Below, in pieces: positions 34,442 through 43,433 of a DNA stretch of 64,000 nucleotides. A model generated the notes under the pieces. That model saw only the letters and a program-made list of their open reading frames with translations, had not been told where the DNA came from and ran no database searches. This DNA comes from BRH-c25 sp012519325 (GTDB taxonomy: Bacteria; Bacillota; Clostridia; Lutisporales; Lutisporaceae): contig JBMNHZ010000014.1 in assembly GCA_050950645.1 (NCBI GenBank), forward strand, positions 62,001 through 126,000. The letters run 5' to 3'. Every line of letters starts with the position of its first letter. The stretch's first letter is position 1. Position numbers and translations under genes: made by a program.

Positions 34442-36766
34442 TTGAATAAGATAAACTTCAAGGTTAGAACATTATTGTATTTTTTGTTAGTATCTATAAT
34501 CCCCTTTGCGGTATCATGGGCACTTATTTATAAATCATACGATAAAGCAATACATCAGGATTTTAAGAATTACAACCATATGTATATAGAAAATCAATTC
34601 AGCAAAATTGAACAGCAGCTTAATCAGCATGAAATAGGACTAAAATCCGTTGCTCAGGCGTTTAGCTTTTTGGACATTCAGAAGACCGATCTTAATGCTT
34701 TTCTTAGGGATCAGAACAGCGTAAACTTATATTTCAGAAATCTGTGCATTATAATGCCTGACAATTCTATATACACAGGTAATCCGGGTTATATAAAACC
34801 TGGAATTAACTATACTAAGCTGGATAGTTATATCAAAGCGAAAAAAGCTCAGAAGCTGGTATGGCTTGAACCGTATAAAGAACCTTTAAGCGGGGTTAAA
34901 TGCGTAGGGATGTCCATACCTCTCCAAAATAATGACAACAAACCTTCCGGGGTGCTGGTCGGAAATATTTCTATGTGGGTTTTCGAAAATATGTTGGAAA
35001 ACGCAAAATATTTGCCATATGCAGAGGTATTTTTTATCAATCCTTCAGGTTATATAGAATTTCACAGCGATAATAAGTACAGCGAAACTGACAATATAGC
35101 GGACGAAAAATCTATACTTTATCCTGCAGCGGAAACAATACTCAAATCTGATGAGGGTTATAGTGAATTCTATTATTTCGGCAGAAACTGGGCTTGCAGT
35201 TTTTCAACAATCAATTCAAACGGATGGAAGGTGTTGTCACTCATAGATACTCAAAAGCTTCAGGGTACTTTTAAGGTTATGAATCAAAATACTAGTAGTT
35301 TTATTGTGTCTTCGGGAGTACTTTGTATCCTTATCGGATTAGCGGCTTCGTTTTTTCTGTCCAATTCAATCACAACTCCACTCACAAAATTGAGAGAGGG
35401 GGTCAAAGCAATTACAGCAGGTAATCTGGACAACAGGATTACGATAAACAGCAATGACGAAATAAGGGAAGTTGCCGATGCCTTTAATGAGATGGCGGAT
35501 AATCTTAATAAGACGTATACCGATCTTGTTAAAAGGACTGAAGAACTATATTCCAATAATAAGGAGCTTCATAACATAAATATTGAACTGGAGGCCTCAT
35601 ACGGGCAATTAGGAGCTACAGTTACACAGCTTAACGAATCGGATGCACAGCTCAGGAGAAAAAACAGCGAATTGAAGACTCTTAACAGAATAAGTAATAC
35701 CTTGGCTTCCACCATGGATTTGAATAACATGCTTACTATAGTTGTCGACCAGGTTACTGAAATAACCGAAGCATTGACTTGCACAATCAGACTAATAAAC
35801 GACAAAAATCCGTACAGGCTGGAACTTAAGGCATTTAAAGGCGTCAATTCTGATATGTACAACAGAAGCACCATTGACATAAGGGAGGATGCAATAGGCA
35901 AGGCAGTGGAAAAGGGATCCACTTACATATTGGATTTTGATAATGAGAAATATCCTCACAGTTATTTTGAGAGGCTGAATAAAGAATATAATGCCAAATG
36001 TATTGTTTTTACCCCAATAATGGTTAAATCCAAGGTAATTGGCGTCCTGAGCATTGCCCTGAAGCAGATTCCCGGCGAGGAACTGATTGAGTTTTTAAAT
36101 TTATTGACAAACAGTATTGCCATATCCGTAGATAATGCAAAAGCATATGAGACTCTTAAAAAGTCATACCTTAATACAGTGAAGAGCCTGGTATCGGTAG
36201 TTGAAGCAAAGGACGAATACACCGAGAGCCATTCTATAAGAGTTGCCAAGTATGCTTCATTTCTTGCTTCCGAATTAAAGTATCCAAAAAGCTTTGTTGA
36301 AGATATATGGGTTGCGGGGGTGCTTCATGATATAGGAAAAATCGGCATCAGTGACTCAATATTGAATAAAACAGGAACTCTTACCAAAGAAGAATATGAT
36401 ATTATCAAGCAGCATCCGGATATAGCCTATAAAATAGCATCCAAAATAGGTCTTGGAGAGAATATTTTAAAAGCAATCAAGCATCACCATGAAAGATGCG
36501 ATGGCAGAGGCTACCCGGATATGATAAAAGGTGATGAAATACCGATTATGGCTTCAATAATCAGTGTGGCAGATGCCTTTGATGCGATAACCTCCAACCG
36601 GCCTTACAGAAAGTCAAGAAGTATGAAGCAGGGTATAGATGAAATAGTATTGCACAGAGGAACACAATTCAACCCAATTGTGGTGGACACCATGAAGAAG
36701 GCGTTCCGAACGAAACAGGATATTCTGAAAAAAATATATAGCAACGAAGAAATTGAATTTTTCTAA
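34442..36766 (+). CDS. Membrane sensor with Cache, HAMP, GAF and HD-GYP domains
   Basis: 774 residues from TTG 34442, which sits after GGGGGG; an ATG at 34418 lacks a site. Order: a membrane helix near residues 8-30, a Cache-like outside domain to about 270, a second helix, HAMP (ITTPLTKLREGVKAITAG), a coiled coil, then GAF from about residue 415. HD-GYP begins near 585: GVLHDIGKIGISDSI, HHHERCDGRGYP and ASIISVADAFDAITSNRPYR. The HD and GYP residues are intact, so cyclic-di-GMP (or a related dinucleotide) hydrolysis is likely. It stands alone between the SRP RNA and dnaX. Confidence 0.92.
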   Translation: MNKINFKVRTLLYFLLVSIIPFAVSWALIYKSYDKAIHQDFKNYNHMYIENQFSKIEQQLNQHEIGLKSVAQAFSFLDIQKTDLNAFLRDQNSVNLYFRNLCIIMPDNSIYTGNPGYIKPGINYTKLDSYIKAKKAQKLVWLEPYKEPLSGVKCVGMSIPLQNNDNKPSGVLVGNISMWVFENMLENAKYLPYAEVFFINPSGYIEFHSDNKYSETDNIADEKSILYPAAETILKSDEGYSEFYYFGRNWACSFSTINSNGWKVLSLIDTQKLQGTFKVMNQNTSSFIVSSGVLCILIGLAASFFLSNSITTPLTKLREGVKAITAGNLDNRITINSNDEIREVADAFNEMADNLNKTYTDLVKRTEELYSNNKELHNINIELEASYGQLGATVTQLNESDAQLRRKNSELKTLNRISNTLASTMDLNNMLTIVVDQVTEITEALTCTIRLINDKNPYRLELKAFKGVNSDMYNRSTIDIREDAIGKAVEKGSTYILDFDNEKYPHSYFERLNKEYNAKCIVFTPIMVKSKVIGVLSIALKQIPGEELIEFLNLLTNSIAISVDNAKAYETLKKSYLNTVKSLVSVVEAKDEYTESHSIRVAKYASFLASELKYPKSFVEDIWVAGVLHDIGKIGISDSILNKTGTLTKEEYDIIKQHPDIAYKIASKIGLGENILKAIKHHHERCDGRGYPDMIKGDEIPIMASIISVADAFDAITSNRPYRKSRSMKQGIDEIVLHRGTQFNPIVVDTMKKAFRTKQDILKKIYSNEEIEFF

Positions 36767-36955
36767 TGCTCATAAATGAGCATTTTTTATTAACTTAATT
36801 TACTATGGCGTATTATTATGCTAATATTTTATTGTATAGAGAAAGTGTATTTTCAATGATTTATAGAATAAGCCGCAGGTTTATTTTATACTGTTAATAA
36901 GCTAGCTGCTTGCCGGCGTATTTTATATATATTGAAAAACACCAGGAGGATAGTA

Positions 36956-38572
36956 ATGTATACAGCTTTGTACAGAAAATGGAGGCCTCAAAGGTTTGAG
37001 GACATATGTGGCCAGGAGCATATAACGGTGACATTGAAGAATGAGCTTGAGAGCAGCAAGATATCTCATGCGTATTTGTTCTGCGGCACCAGAGGTACGG
37101 GTAAGACCACTACTGCTAAGCTTCTGGCAAAGGCAGTGAACTGCAAGTCCCCTCATGAGTTCAATCCTTGCAATGAATGTGAGAGCTGCATCAGTATAAA
37201 TGAAGGGAACTCAATAGATGTATATGAAATCGATGCTGCTTCAAACAGAGGAATAGACGATATAAGGAATTTAAGGGAAGCAATAAGATTTACCCCTACC
37301 TTGGGCAAATACAAGGTATATATAATAGACGAAGTTCATATGCTAACAAATGAAGCATTCAACGCACTTCTTAAGACACTGGAGGAACCTCCGGAATATG
37401 TACTGTTCATTTTGGCAACTACAGAACCACATAAATTGCCGGCTACAGTTCTTTCCCGATGTCAGAGGTTTGACTTTAAAAGGATAAGCAGTGAGAAAAT
37501 AGTTGAAAGGCTGAAGGTTGTATGTAAAGAGGAAGGGTTGGAAGCTGAAGAAGATGCGATAAGGCTTATTGCAAGGAGTAGCGACGGTGCGATGAGGGAT
37601 GCATTGAGCATCCTTGATCAATGTGCAGTATACGGCAGTAAAAAAGTAACCCATGCTGCTGTGCTTGAGGTTCTGGGCATTGTGAACAATCAATACTTGT
37701 TCAGTATATCTGAAGCAGTACTTGAAGAATCTGCCGGAAAAGCTATAAAAATAGTTGATGAAGTAGCGGCAGGAGGGAAGGATATAAGTCAGCTAATAAG
37801 AGATTTACTGATGCATTACAGGAATCTTCTGATGGCTAAAGTTGTATCGAATTGTGAAGATGTAGTAGATATGTCCAGGGAAGGAATTGAACAGCTTAAA
37901 AAGCAATCCGGTAATTATGATAAAAACAATATTATAAGATGCATTAACTATTTATCTGAGCTTGAAAGTGAAGCAAAATGGTCAGTCAACCCAAGGATTC
38001 TGCTGGAGGTTGCACTGGTGAAAATGTGCAGGGTTGAAGAAGAAAAAAGCTTGGAGGGCATACTCACTAGAATTTCAAAGTTAGAGGAGTTAATTTCTAA
38101 AGGCAGCTTCAACTCAAAGACTGTAAAGCAGCCGAAGAAAGTCAATCAGGAAATAAAAAAAGGAAAAGTAGTCAAAGCAATCGATTCAGATATTAAGGAG
38201 GCATCTGACATAAATCCTGACAGCGGAGATATAATCCATAAGTGGCCCGGTTTTATTCAGGAAATGAAAGTTCGAGGAAAAATCAGGCTCAGGACATATT
38301 TGGCCATGGCAAAGCTGGTTAGTGCGGAATCGGGTATAATAGTATTATCTTTTGAAAAAGAAGGAGCATATTCAAAAGAAGCACTCGAACTGCCTGCAAA
38401 CAGGGCAGTTGTTGAGGAAGCCGCATCACAATACTTCGGGATACCTATTAAGATTAAATGCATAATTGCAGGTGAAGCCATTGATGATGAGGAACAGGAT
38501 AACATAGTTAAAGCTGCTATTGAATTTGCAGGCATTGATAAAGTTGAAGTTATTGAAGAAGAGGAGGAATAA
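36956..38572 (+). CDS. dnaX: DNA polymerase III subunits gamma and tau
   Basis: 538 residues from ATG 36956 behind CAGGAGG; an upstream TTG at 36932 is in frame but lacks a site. Clamp-loader motor of the replisome. Motifs are the N-terminal YRKWRPQRFEDICGQEH, Walker A GTRGTGKTTTAK, a four-Cys zinc module (C...CNECESC), Walker B/DEXX in VYIIDEVHML, the sensor LATTEPHKLP and the SRC arginine finger in LSRCQRFDF. The C-terminal 180 residues are the tau-like variable part. It heads the dnaX-ybaB-recR operon. Confidence 0.96.
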   Translation: MYTALYRKWRPQRFEDICGQEHITVTLKNELESSKISHAYLFCGTRGTGKTTTAKLLAKAVNCKSPHEFNPCNECESCISINEGNSIDVYEIDAASNRGIDDIRNLREAIRFTPTLGKYKVYIIDEVHMLTNEAFNALLKTLEEPPEYVLFILATTEPHKLPATVLSRCQRFDFKRISSEKIVERLKVVCKEEGLEAEEDAIRLIARSSDGAMRDALSILDQCAVYGSKKVTHAAVLEVLGIVNNQYLFSISEAVLEESAGKAIKIVDEVAAGGKDISQLIRDLLMHYRNLLMAKVVSNCEDVVDMSREGIEQLKKQSGNYDKNNIIRCINYLSELESEAKWSVNPRILLEVALVKMCRVEEEKSLEGILTRISKLEELISKGSFNSKTVKQPKKVNQEIKKGKVVKAIDSDIKEASDINPDSGDIIHKWPGFIQEMKVRGKIRLRTYLAMAKLVSAESGIIVLSFEKEGAYSKEALELPANRAVVEEAASQYFGIPIKIKCIIAGEAIDDEEQDNIVKAAIEFAGIDKVEVIEEEEE

Positions 38573-38575
38573 AAA

Positions 38576-38917
38576 GTGGGTAAAGGCGGATTCCCTGGAA
38601 TGGGAGGAAACATGAATAACATGATGAAGCAGGTTCAGAAAATGCAAAGAGAAATGGCAAAGCTTCAGGAAGAGGTTGAACAGAGAACTGTTGAAGCCAG
38701 TTCCGGCGGAGGAGCTGTAAAAGTAGTTGCTAACGGAAAAAAGGAAATAATATCAATAACTATAAAACCCGAAGTAATAGACCCTGATGACGCTGAAATG
38801 CTTCAGGATCTTGTTGTTGCGGCCATTAACGAAGCTATGAGACAAGCAGACGAAATGATAAGCAAAGAGATGAGTAAAATAACCGGAGGACTTAATATAC
38901 CTGGAGGGTTATTTTAA
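38576..38917 (+). CDS. YbaB/EbfC nucleoid-associated protein
   Basis: 113 residues starting at GTG three bases after the dnaX stop, with GAGGAGG inside dnaX. Gly/Met-rich start (GKGGFPGMGGNMNNMMKQVQ), then the coiled coil KMQREMAKLQEEVEQRTVEA and the beta part GGGAVKVVANGKKEIISITI. Small dimeric DNA-binding protein almost always encoded between dnaX and recR. Its stop overlaps the recR start by one base. Confidence 0.95.
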   Translation: MGKGGFPGMGGNMNNMMKQVQKMQREMAKLQEEVEQRTVEASSGGGAVKVVANGKKEIISITIKPEVIDPDDAEMLQDLVVAAINEAMRQADEMISKEMSKITGGLNIPGGLF

Positions 38918-39516
38918 TGAGTTTATATGCGGCTCCCATAGCCAAGCTTATAGATGAGCTTTCAAAGCTTCCGGGGGTAGGTAACAAGACGGCCCAGAGA
39001 CTGGCGTTCCACATACTCAACATGTCCTTCGAAGATGTGGAGAAGCTTTCAGTCTCAATAATAAATGCAAAGAAGAATATCAAATATTGTAAAATATGCT
39101 GCAATATCACGGATTCTGATGTCTGCAGCATTTGCTCCAATACAAAAAGAGACGGGAGTGTAATATGTGTAGTGGAGGATCCCAAGGATGTTGTCGCAAT
39201 GGAGAAGACAAGAGAATTCAAGGGATTGTATCATGTATTAAATGGAGCAATATCGCCCATGGAAGGTATAGGGCCGGAGGAAATCAAAATTAAGGAGCTT
39301 CTCAAGAGAGTGGCTGACAATGAAATAAAAGAGATAATACTGGCAACTAATCCCAATATAGAGGGGGAGGCAACAGCTATGTATATTTCAAAGCTGTTGA
39401 AGCCTGTTGGAATCAAGGTTACCAGAATAGCTCACGGTGTACCCGTTGGAGGAGATCTTGAGTATGCCGATGAAGTGACATTAATGAAGGCTCTTGAAGG
39501 CAGAAGAGAAATATAG
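38917..39516 (+). CDS. recR: Recombination protein RecR
   Basis: 199 residues, standard length. It acts with RecO/RecF to load RecA at gaps. Motifs: helix-hairpin-helix KLPGVGNKTAQRLAFHIL, four-Cys zinc finger C-x-x-C near 58-72 (YCKICCN and CSICSN), Toprim acidic block ICVVEDPKDVVAMEKT, and VTRIAHGVPVGGDLEYADEV. Starts by TAATG overlap with ybaB. In many Firmicutes yaaL and bofA follow directly; here the minus-strand block begins instead. Confidence 0.97.
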   Translation: MSLYAAPIAKLIDELSKLPGVGNKTAQRLAFHILNMSFEDVEKLSVSIINAKKNIKYCKICCNITDSDVCSICSNTKRDGSVICVVEDPKDVVAMEKTREFKGLYHVLNGAISPMEGIGPEEIKIKELLKRVADNEIKEIILATNPNIEGEATAMYISKLLKPVGIKVTRIAHGVPVGGDLEYADEVTLMKALEGRREI

Positions 39517-39590
39517 GTTTATCAGTAAGCATAGCAAGAAGAGGTAGAAGGGACTCCTAAGGCTATGTTTCTTTTTGCACTTTTAAGCTT

Positions 39591-40535
39591 TCATCTCTGA
39601 TATGCTGCAATAAATTCCAGAACCTGATTCTCGGTTACTCGTAGTCGTGGTCCCTGGCAAGCACACTTCATGGCGCCACAGGCATTAGAAAAAAGCATTG
39701 CCTGTTGTTTGTCCATTTTCTTCAGAAAATATGCGTAAATCAGTCCGCCACAGAAGCTATCTCCGGCACCGGTGGTATCAATAGCGTCCACCTTGAAAAT
39801 CGAAGCTTTCCGCATGATTTCGCCATCATACCAAAGACAGCCTTCTTCTCCGGCTGTGCAGACAACACCATGAATCGGGAGATACTTTTCATAAACCTGT
39901 TTTATGCAGTATTCCAAATCGTCACAATTGCCCAGCTCCCTGAAAACAGCTCTTCCGGCACTAATCATAGCGGCACTGCTAATACTTTCCTCAAACTGTT
40001 CTCTGGTACAGAATGAAGAAATCAGGGCAGAGGGCAGATTCTCTATTTGCATAAAAATAGGGATTCCTTTTTTCTTGCTGTAGCGGACCATTTGGACAGC
40101 AACAGAACCCGGAGAACCACCAATATAGCAGACTGCAGCCCCATCCATGCAATCAGACGGCAACTGTTCTCCTTTCAGGTAATGGTTGCTGTTACCCCGG
40201 TTTACCAGAATGGAGCGTCTTCCTTCCGGATCTACCAGAACATAAGTGTGCATGGTAATACCATCCTTTTTTATGAAAAGATAGTCATCTTCCACACCAT
40301 CTTCCAGTAATTCTTTCCGGAACTGCTTTCCAAGCTCATCGTCACCAACCTGGGCTACAAGAGCCGCCTTACCGCCCAGCTGAGCAACTGTAACAAGAGT
40401 ATTAGCAGCACTACCACCAGAGGTAAGCCATTCTTTCTGAATAGCTGCAAAACTATCTGCTTCAGGTAATGCACTACAGTTAATGATAGTATCCATTGCC
40501 GTTGCACCCTGGCCAATCACATATCCTGTTTTCAT
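39591..40535 (-). CDS. PfkB-family sugar/nucleoside kinase
   Basis: 314 residues; ATG 40535 lies behind AAGGAGG and overlaps the stop of the upstream gene. The family ends are both present: SGGSAANTLVTVAQLGG near residue 40 and the anion hole/catalytic base DTTGAGDSFCGG. It belongs to the ribokinase-adenosine kinase-pseudouridine kinase superfamily. As the last gene of an operon with a nucleoside-type ABC transporter and a PsuG-like glycosidase, it is best read as a nucleoside kinase, possibly for pseudouridine or another modified nucleoside. Specificity is inferred from context only. Confidence 0.88.
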   Translation of the reverse strand: MKTGYVIGQGATAMDTIINCSALPEADSFAAIQKEWLTSGGSAANTLVTVAQLGGKAALVAQVGDDELGKQFRKELLEDGVEDDYLFIKKDGITMHTYVLVDPEGRRSILVNRGNSNHYLKGEQLPSDCMDGAAVCYIGGSPGSVAVQMVRYSKKKGIPIFMQIENLPSALISSFCTREQFEESISSAAMISAGRAVFRELGNCDDLEYCIKQVYEKYLPIHGVVCTAGEEGCLWYDGEIMRKASIFKVDAIDTTGAGDSFCGGLIYAYFLKKMDKQQAMLFSNACGAMKCACQGPRLRVTENQVLEFIAAYQR

Positions 40536-41563
40536 CAATCGATCCTCCTTTTCTCTGCCGTCCTCAGCATCTCAGCTGACAGAGCTTCCAGATCAAACCC
40601 TGTCGGAAGCTGCAAACGAGATAGAAGTTGGTGATCCAGAGATGAGACTCCTTTCCATGCACCCATTACAGCACCGCACATCAATGCAGCTGCATCACTG
40701 GCATTTCCAAGACTTACCGCATTATAGATGCTTCCCATGACATCACCTTTCGATGCTGTAAGAATACCGAATACAGCCGGAATGCTTTCTGCAGCCATAC
40801 AGCAGTTGCCGATCATATCTGAGATTTCACCAATTAGCTGCTGTGGATCTTTGCGTTGCATACCAATTTCAATTGCCATTTCCATGCGTTTTTCTACATC
40901 AGGTCCCGGGTAAACAATACATCCCTTTTCTCTTGCCAATTCTTTGGAAGCTTTTGCACCCTTAAGTCCTGCTCGAATGATGTCATACAAACTTACATCT
41001 TTTCTCATTGCACAGCTTACCGTTGCTGCAACAGCACAACCTGCCTGCAAAGTATGTATGTCCTGATATTGTTTAAAACAGAGAGCATAGGTATCTTTAA
41101 TGGCTTGATCAATATCTCCCTTGCTCAACAAACCGATTGGATAGCTTTTTACTGCCAAACCATTGGTGGACAGGCAAAAGTAGCTTCCTTTCCAAAGGGA
41201 ACGTTTAACCAGACGGTTGGGACTATCTTTTCCATTAATTACATACTGTGTTGTAGGATCAACAAAACGATAATAACAATCCGTACTCTGCTCCCATTCT
41301 TTTAGGGCAGCTAAAGCAACCTCCTCTGATGCGACTCCGTGAGAAGCAATAAGGTGTCTGCTCAAGTAGAGCCCATTTTCAAATTCGCCACTCGGTTGCT
41401 CCGGAAGCATACCGGATGCAGGAGCATCAGAAGGAACAGGCAGAAAAGCTGTTACACGACCATACTGCTGACGAATCATATCCCAAGCTTTGTTCTGTGT
41501 GGCTTTACCTATGGCACTACCTAATGCGGCACCATAATACGCCCCCTTAATTTTATCCAGCAT
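40535..41563 (-). CDS. ADP-ribosylglycohydrolase-fold protein lacking the metal site
   Basis: 342 residues, homologous throughout to the next gene upstream in the operon. Compared with its paralogue, three key sites are changed. GDAMG reads GSAIG (residues 15-19), TDDF reads SGEF (58-61), and the C-terminal GYDTDT reads GNASDA. In the ADP-ribosylglycohydrolase family those Asp residues bind the two Mg ions, so this copy is probably not a hydrolase. The rest of the fold is well kept (for example FVDPTTQYVI, SCAMRKDVSLYDIIRAGLKG). It may pair with the active copy as a regulatory or scaffold subunit. Three nt separate it from that gene. Confidence 0.85.
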   Translation of the reverse strand: MLDKIKGAYYGAALGSAIGKATQNKAWDMIRQQYGRVTAFLPVPSDAPASGMLPEQPSGEFENGLYLSRHLIASHGVASEEVALAALKEWEQSTDCYYRFVDPTTQYVINGKDSPNRLVKRSLWKGSYFCLSTNGLAVKSYPIGLLSKGDIDQAIKDTYALCFKQYQDIHTLQAGCAVAATVSCAMRKDVSLYDIIRAGLKGAKASKELAREKGCIVYPGPDVEKRMEMAIEIGMQRKDPQQLIGEISDMIGNCCMAAESIPAVFGILTASKGDVMGSIYNAVSLGNASDAAALMCGAVMGAWKGVSSLDHQLLSRLQLPTGFDLEALSAEMLRTAEKRRID

Positions 41564-41565
41564 TA

Positions 41566-42603
41566 TCAGGCTCTCCTTTCTTTTCTGTATAAGCGATTTG
41601 TTTCCAGAATACCTAGTGCCAAACCATGGAGATCAATACCATTCATCCGATCAATAATCTCTCCGAAATCAGTTGGGAAGGCGGTCTTTCCTTTCAAAGC
41701 ACCACCGATGCCGCCAGCCATAGTGCTAACGGTATCTGTGTCATAACCCATATTCACACCGGCAATAATAGCAGCCATAGGATCACCATTATGAGCTGCG
41801 AGAAGTCCAAAGGCCGATGGCACTGCTTCCGCAATATGCAAACCAGAACCAATACGATCTGCAAGCTCCAATGTCTTTTCCTCAGGAGTCTTCAGGGAAG
41901 AGCCGATTTTGATTGCAAGCTCCATGCGGCGCAGTACTGACGCTCCCGGAACGATAACACCGACTTCTCTACCCAATATTTCACCTTTTTCTGCCCCATA
42001 CAAGCCGGCCTGTAATACATCATACAAGTCTGCATATGGCTTCAGCGCACAACTGACTGCAGCCGCAACCGCACAGGCGCCGGAAATGGATAAATGGTTA
42101 GCATGAGTTGGCAGGGTAACAGTTACGGCATCTTCTATTGCCTGATCAATGTTTCCCGGGTTAAACAGACCAATAGGAGAAATTCGCATACCGGAACCAT
42201 TGGTTGCCCAGAAAGGATAATTTACAAAGTCGGTGGATTCCGGAAATGGTTTTCCCTTAAATTTTGCAACCGCACGACGGGTACTTGGACCGGCAAAACG
42301 GGTATAAAACACCTCGTGCTCCGACCAGTCTACAATAGCATTCTCCACTACTTTTTCTGTAATGATTCCCTTGTTTTTGATAATGTGAGAAGCAATAAAA
42401 TAAGCACAGCTGAAATCATCTGTCAACTGACCCGCTTCACTGCCGGCACCGATTGCGTCAACAGGTGGTTTTTCAAATGTTGTTACAGGGTGCCCAAAGA
42501 CAGCAATAATGTTTTCCGGGGTGCGGGCTTCTGTGGCAGCACCCATGGCATCTCCTGTGGCAGCACCCAGCAAAGCTCCATATACTTTATCATAGTATTC
42601 CAT
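41566..42603 (-). CDS. ADP-ribosylglycohydrolase-family enzyme
   Basis: 345 residues; ATG 42603 has AAAGGAGG eight bases upstream, so the in-frame extension to 42678 is dropped. The full metal site is present: GAATGDAMGAATE near residue 15, LTDDF at 60-64 and GYDTDTVSTMAGG near the C-terminus. The family removes ADP-ribose from proteins or small molecules, and some members act on other N-glycosides. Placement between a PsuG-like glycosidase and a PfkB kinase points to small-molecule nucleoside work, not protein de-modification. That is inference from context. Confidence 0.9.
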   Translation of the reverse strand: MEYYDKVYGALLGAATGDAMGAATEARTPENIIAVFGHPVTTFEKPPVDAIGAGSEAGQLTDDFSCAYFIASHIIKNKGIITEKVVENAIVDWSEHEVFYTRFAGPSTRRAVAKFKGKPFPESTDFVNYPFWATNGSGMRISPIGLFNPGNIDQAIEDAVTVTLPTHANHLSISGACAVAAAVSCALKPYADLYDVLQAGLYGAEKGEILGREVGVIVPGASVLRRMELAIKIGSSLKTPEEKTLELADRIGSGLHIAEAVPSAFGLLAAHNGDPMAAIIAGVNMGYDTDTVSTMAGGIGGALKGKTAFPTDFGEIIDRMNGIDLHGLALGILETNRLYRKERRA

Positions 42604-42634
42604 TGGGATCCTCCTTTCGAATATTCTGTTAATG

Positions 42635-43417
42635 TCATGCTTTAGTGCTGATTTTTTCAGCCAATTTGGCATTGGCAATAAGAGAATTCAGCTGCAGCTG
42701 AGAAGAACGACCGTAAGAAAGTTCATCAATCTTCCCGTTGGCTGCCGGGTGATAGAACTCACCTCTTGTTTCGGCATCTTTACCTGCCTGCTTTGCCTTT
42801 ACAATAATGTCCGGATCTTTCAAACGCAGTTCTTCAGGAATCTCCTGGAGGAGCAGCATCTTTTCCCTAAGCTTCTGTCCGGCATAAATACCGCTGAGCT
42901 TTACAGCATTTTCAATGCACATAAATCCGCTGCATACATCACGATAACATCCCAACACCGTAACGCCGTTCTTCTTAAGCCATGCAATAGTACCAGCTAT
43001 ATCAACAACATCTTTTGGAGACGTGGAAATCAAAACAACCGGAATATTTACCAGTGCCGGAAGATCTGCACAGAGTGTCTCTCCTTTGATGTCACTAATG
43101 CCACCCATTCCAGCAGTTACAGCCAGAGAAATTCCCAGTTTATGTGCCGCTGCCATGGTACCGGAAGCTGTCAACGCTCCACTGATTTTCATAGCACAGG
43201 AAGATTCCAGATGATCACAGTCAATGCGGATTACTTCCGCTGCTCTATTACGGAAAGGCAGAAACTCTTCCATGGTTCCAATTTTAATTTCGCCTTTGTC
43301 TACCCAGGTGAGGCAGGCATGTTTCCACGGCCATTTCTGCAGCAGTTCCTCATTGGAAATGGAACGCAGGCCATGGGTTAACAAGGCTGTTTCAATTAAA
43401 AAAGACGTTTTTTCCAT
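42635..43417 (-). CDS. PsuG-like (pseudouridine-5'-phosphate glycosidase family) protein, divergent
   Basis: 260 residues, about 40 shorter than PsuG; ATG 43417 behind AAAAGGAGG. Alignment by eye to E. coli PsuG: IETALLTHG (Glu9 for the catalytic Glu), DKGEIKIG, AMKISGALTASGTM (Lys77), TAGMGGISDIKGE, VLISTSPKDVVDI (Lys135 at the Schiff-base lysine position) and IANAKLAEKI (Asn). However, the GGVHRG histidine of PsuG is replaced (GGISDIKG). So the ring-opening lysine chemistry may be kept while substrate recognition differs. Within this operon it is likely to cleave a phosphorylated or free nucleoside to base and ribose product. Confidence 0.78.
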   Translation of the reverse strand: MEKTSFLIETALLTHGLRSISNEELLQKWPWKHACLTWVDKGEIKIGTMEEFLPFRNRAAEVIRIDCDHLESSCAMKISGALTASGTMAAAHKLGISLAVTAGMGGISDIKGETLCADLPALVNIPVVLISTSPKDVVDIAGTIAWLKKNGVTVLGCYRDVCSGFMCIENAVKLSGIYAGQKLREKMLLLQEIPEELRLKDPDIIVKAKQAGKDAETRGEFYHPAANGKIDELSYGRSSQLQLNSLIANAKLAEKISTKA

Positions 43418-43433
43418 TTTACTCCTCCTTTTA

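Noticed and set aside
42094..43381. Long plus-strand frames of 183 and 249 residues opposite the nucleoside operon
   Set aside because: They are antisense to well-supported family members, lack ribosome sites and have unlikely composition (rich in Cys, Phe, Ser and Asn).
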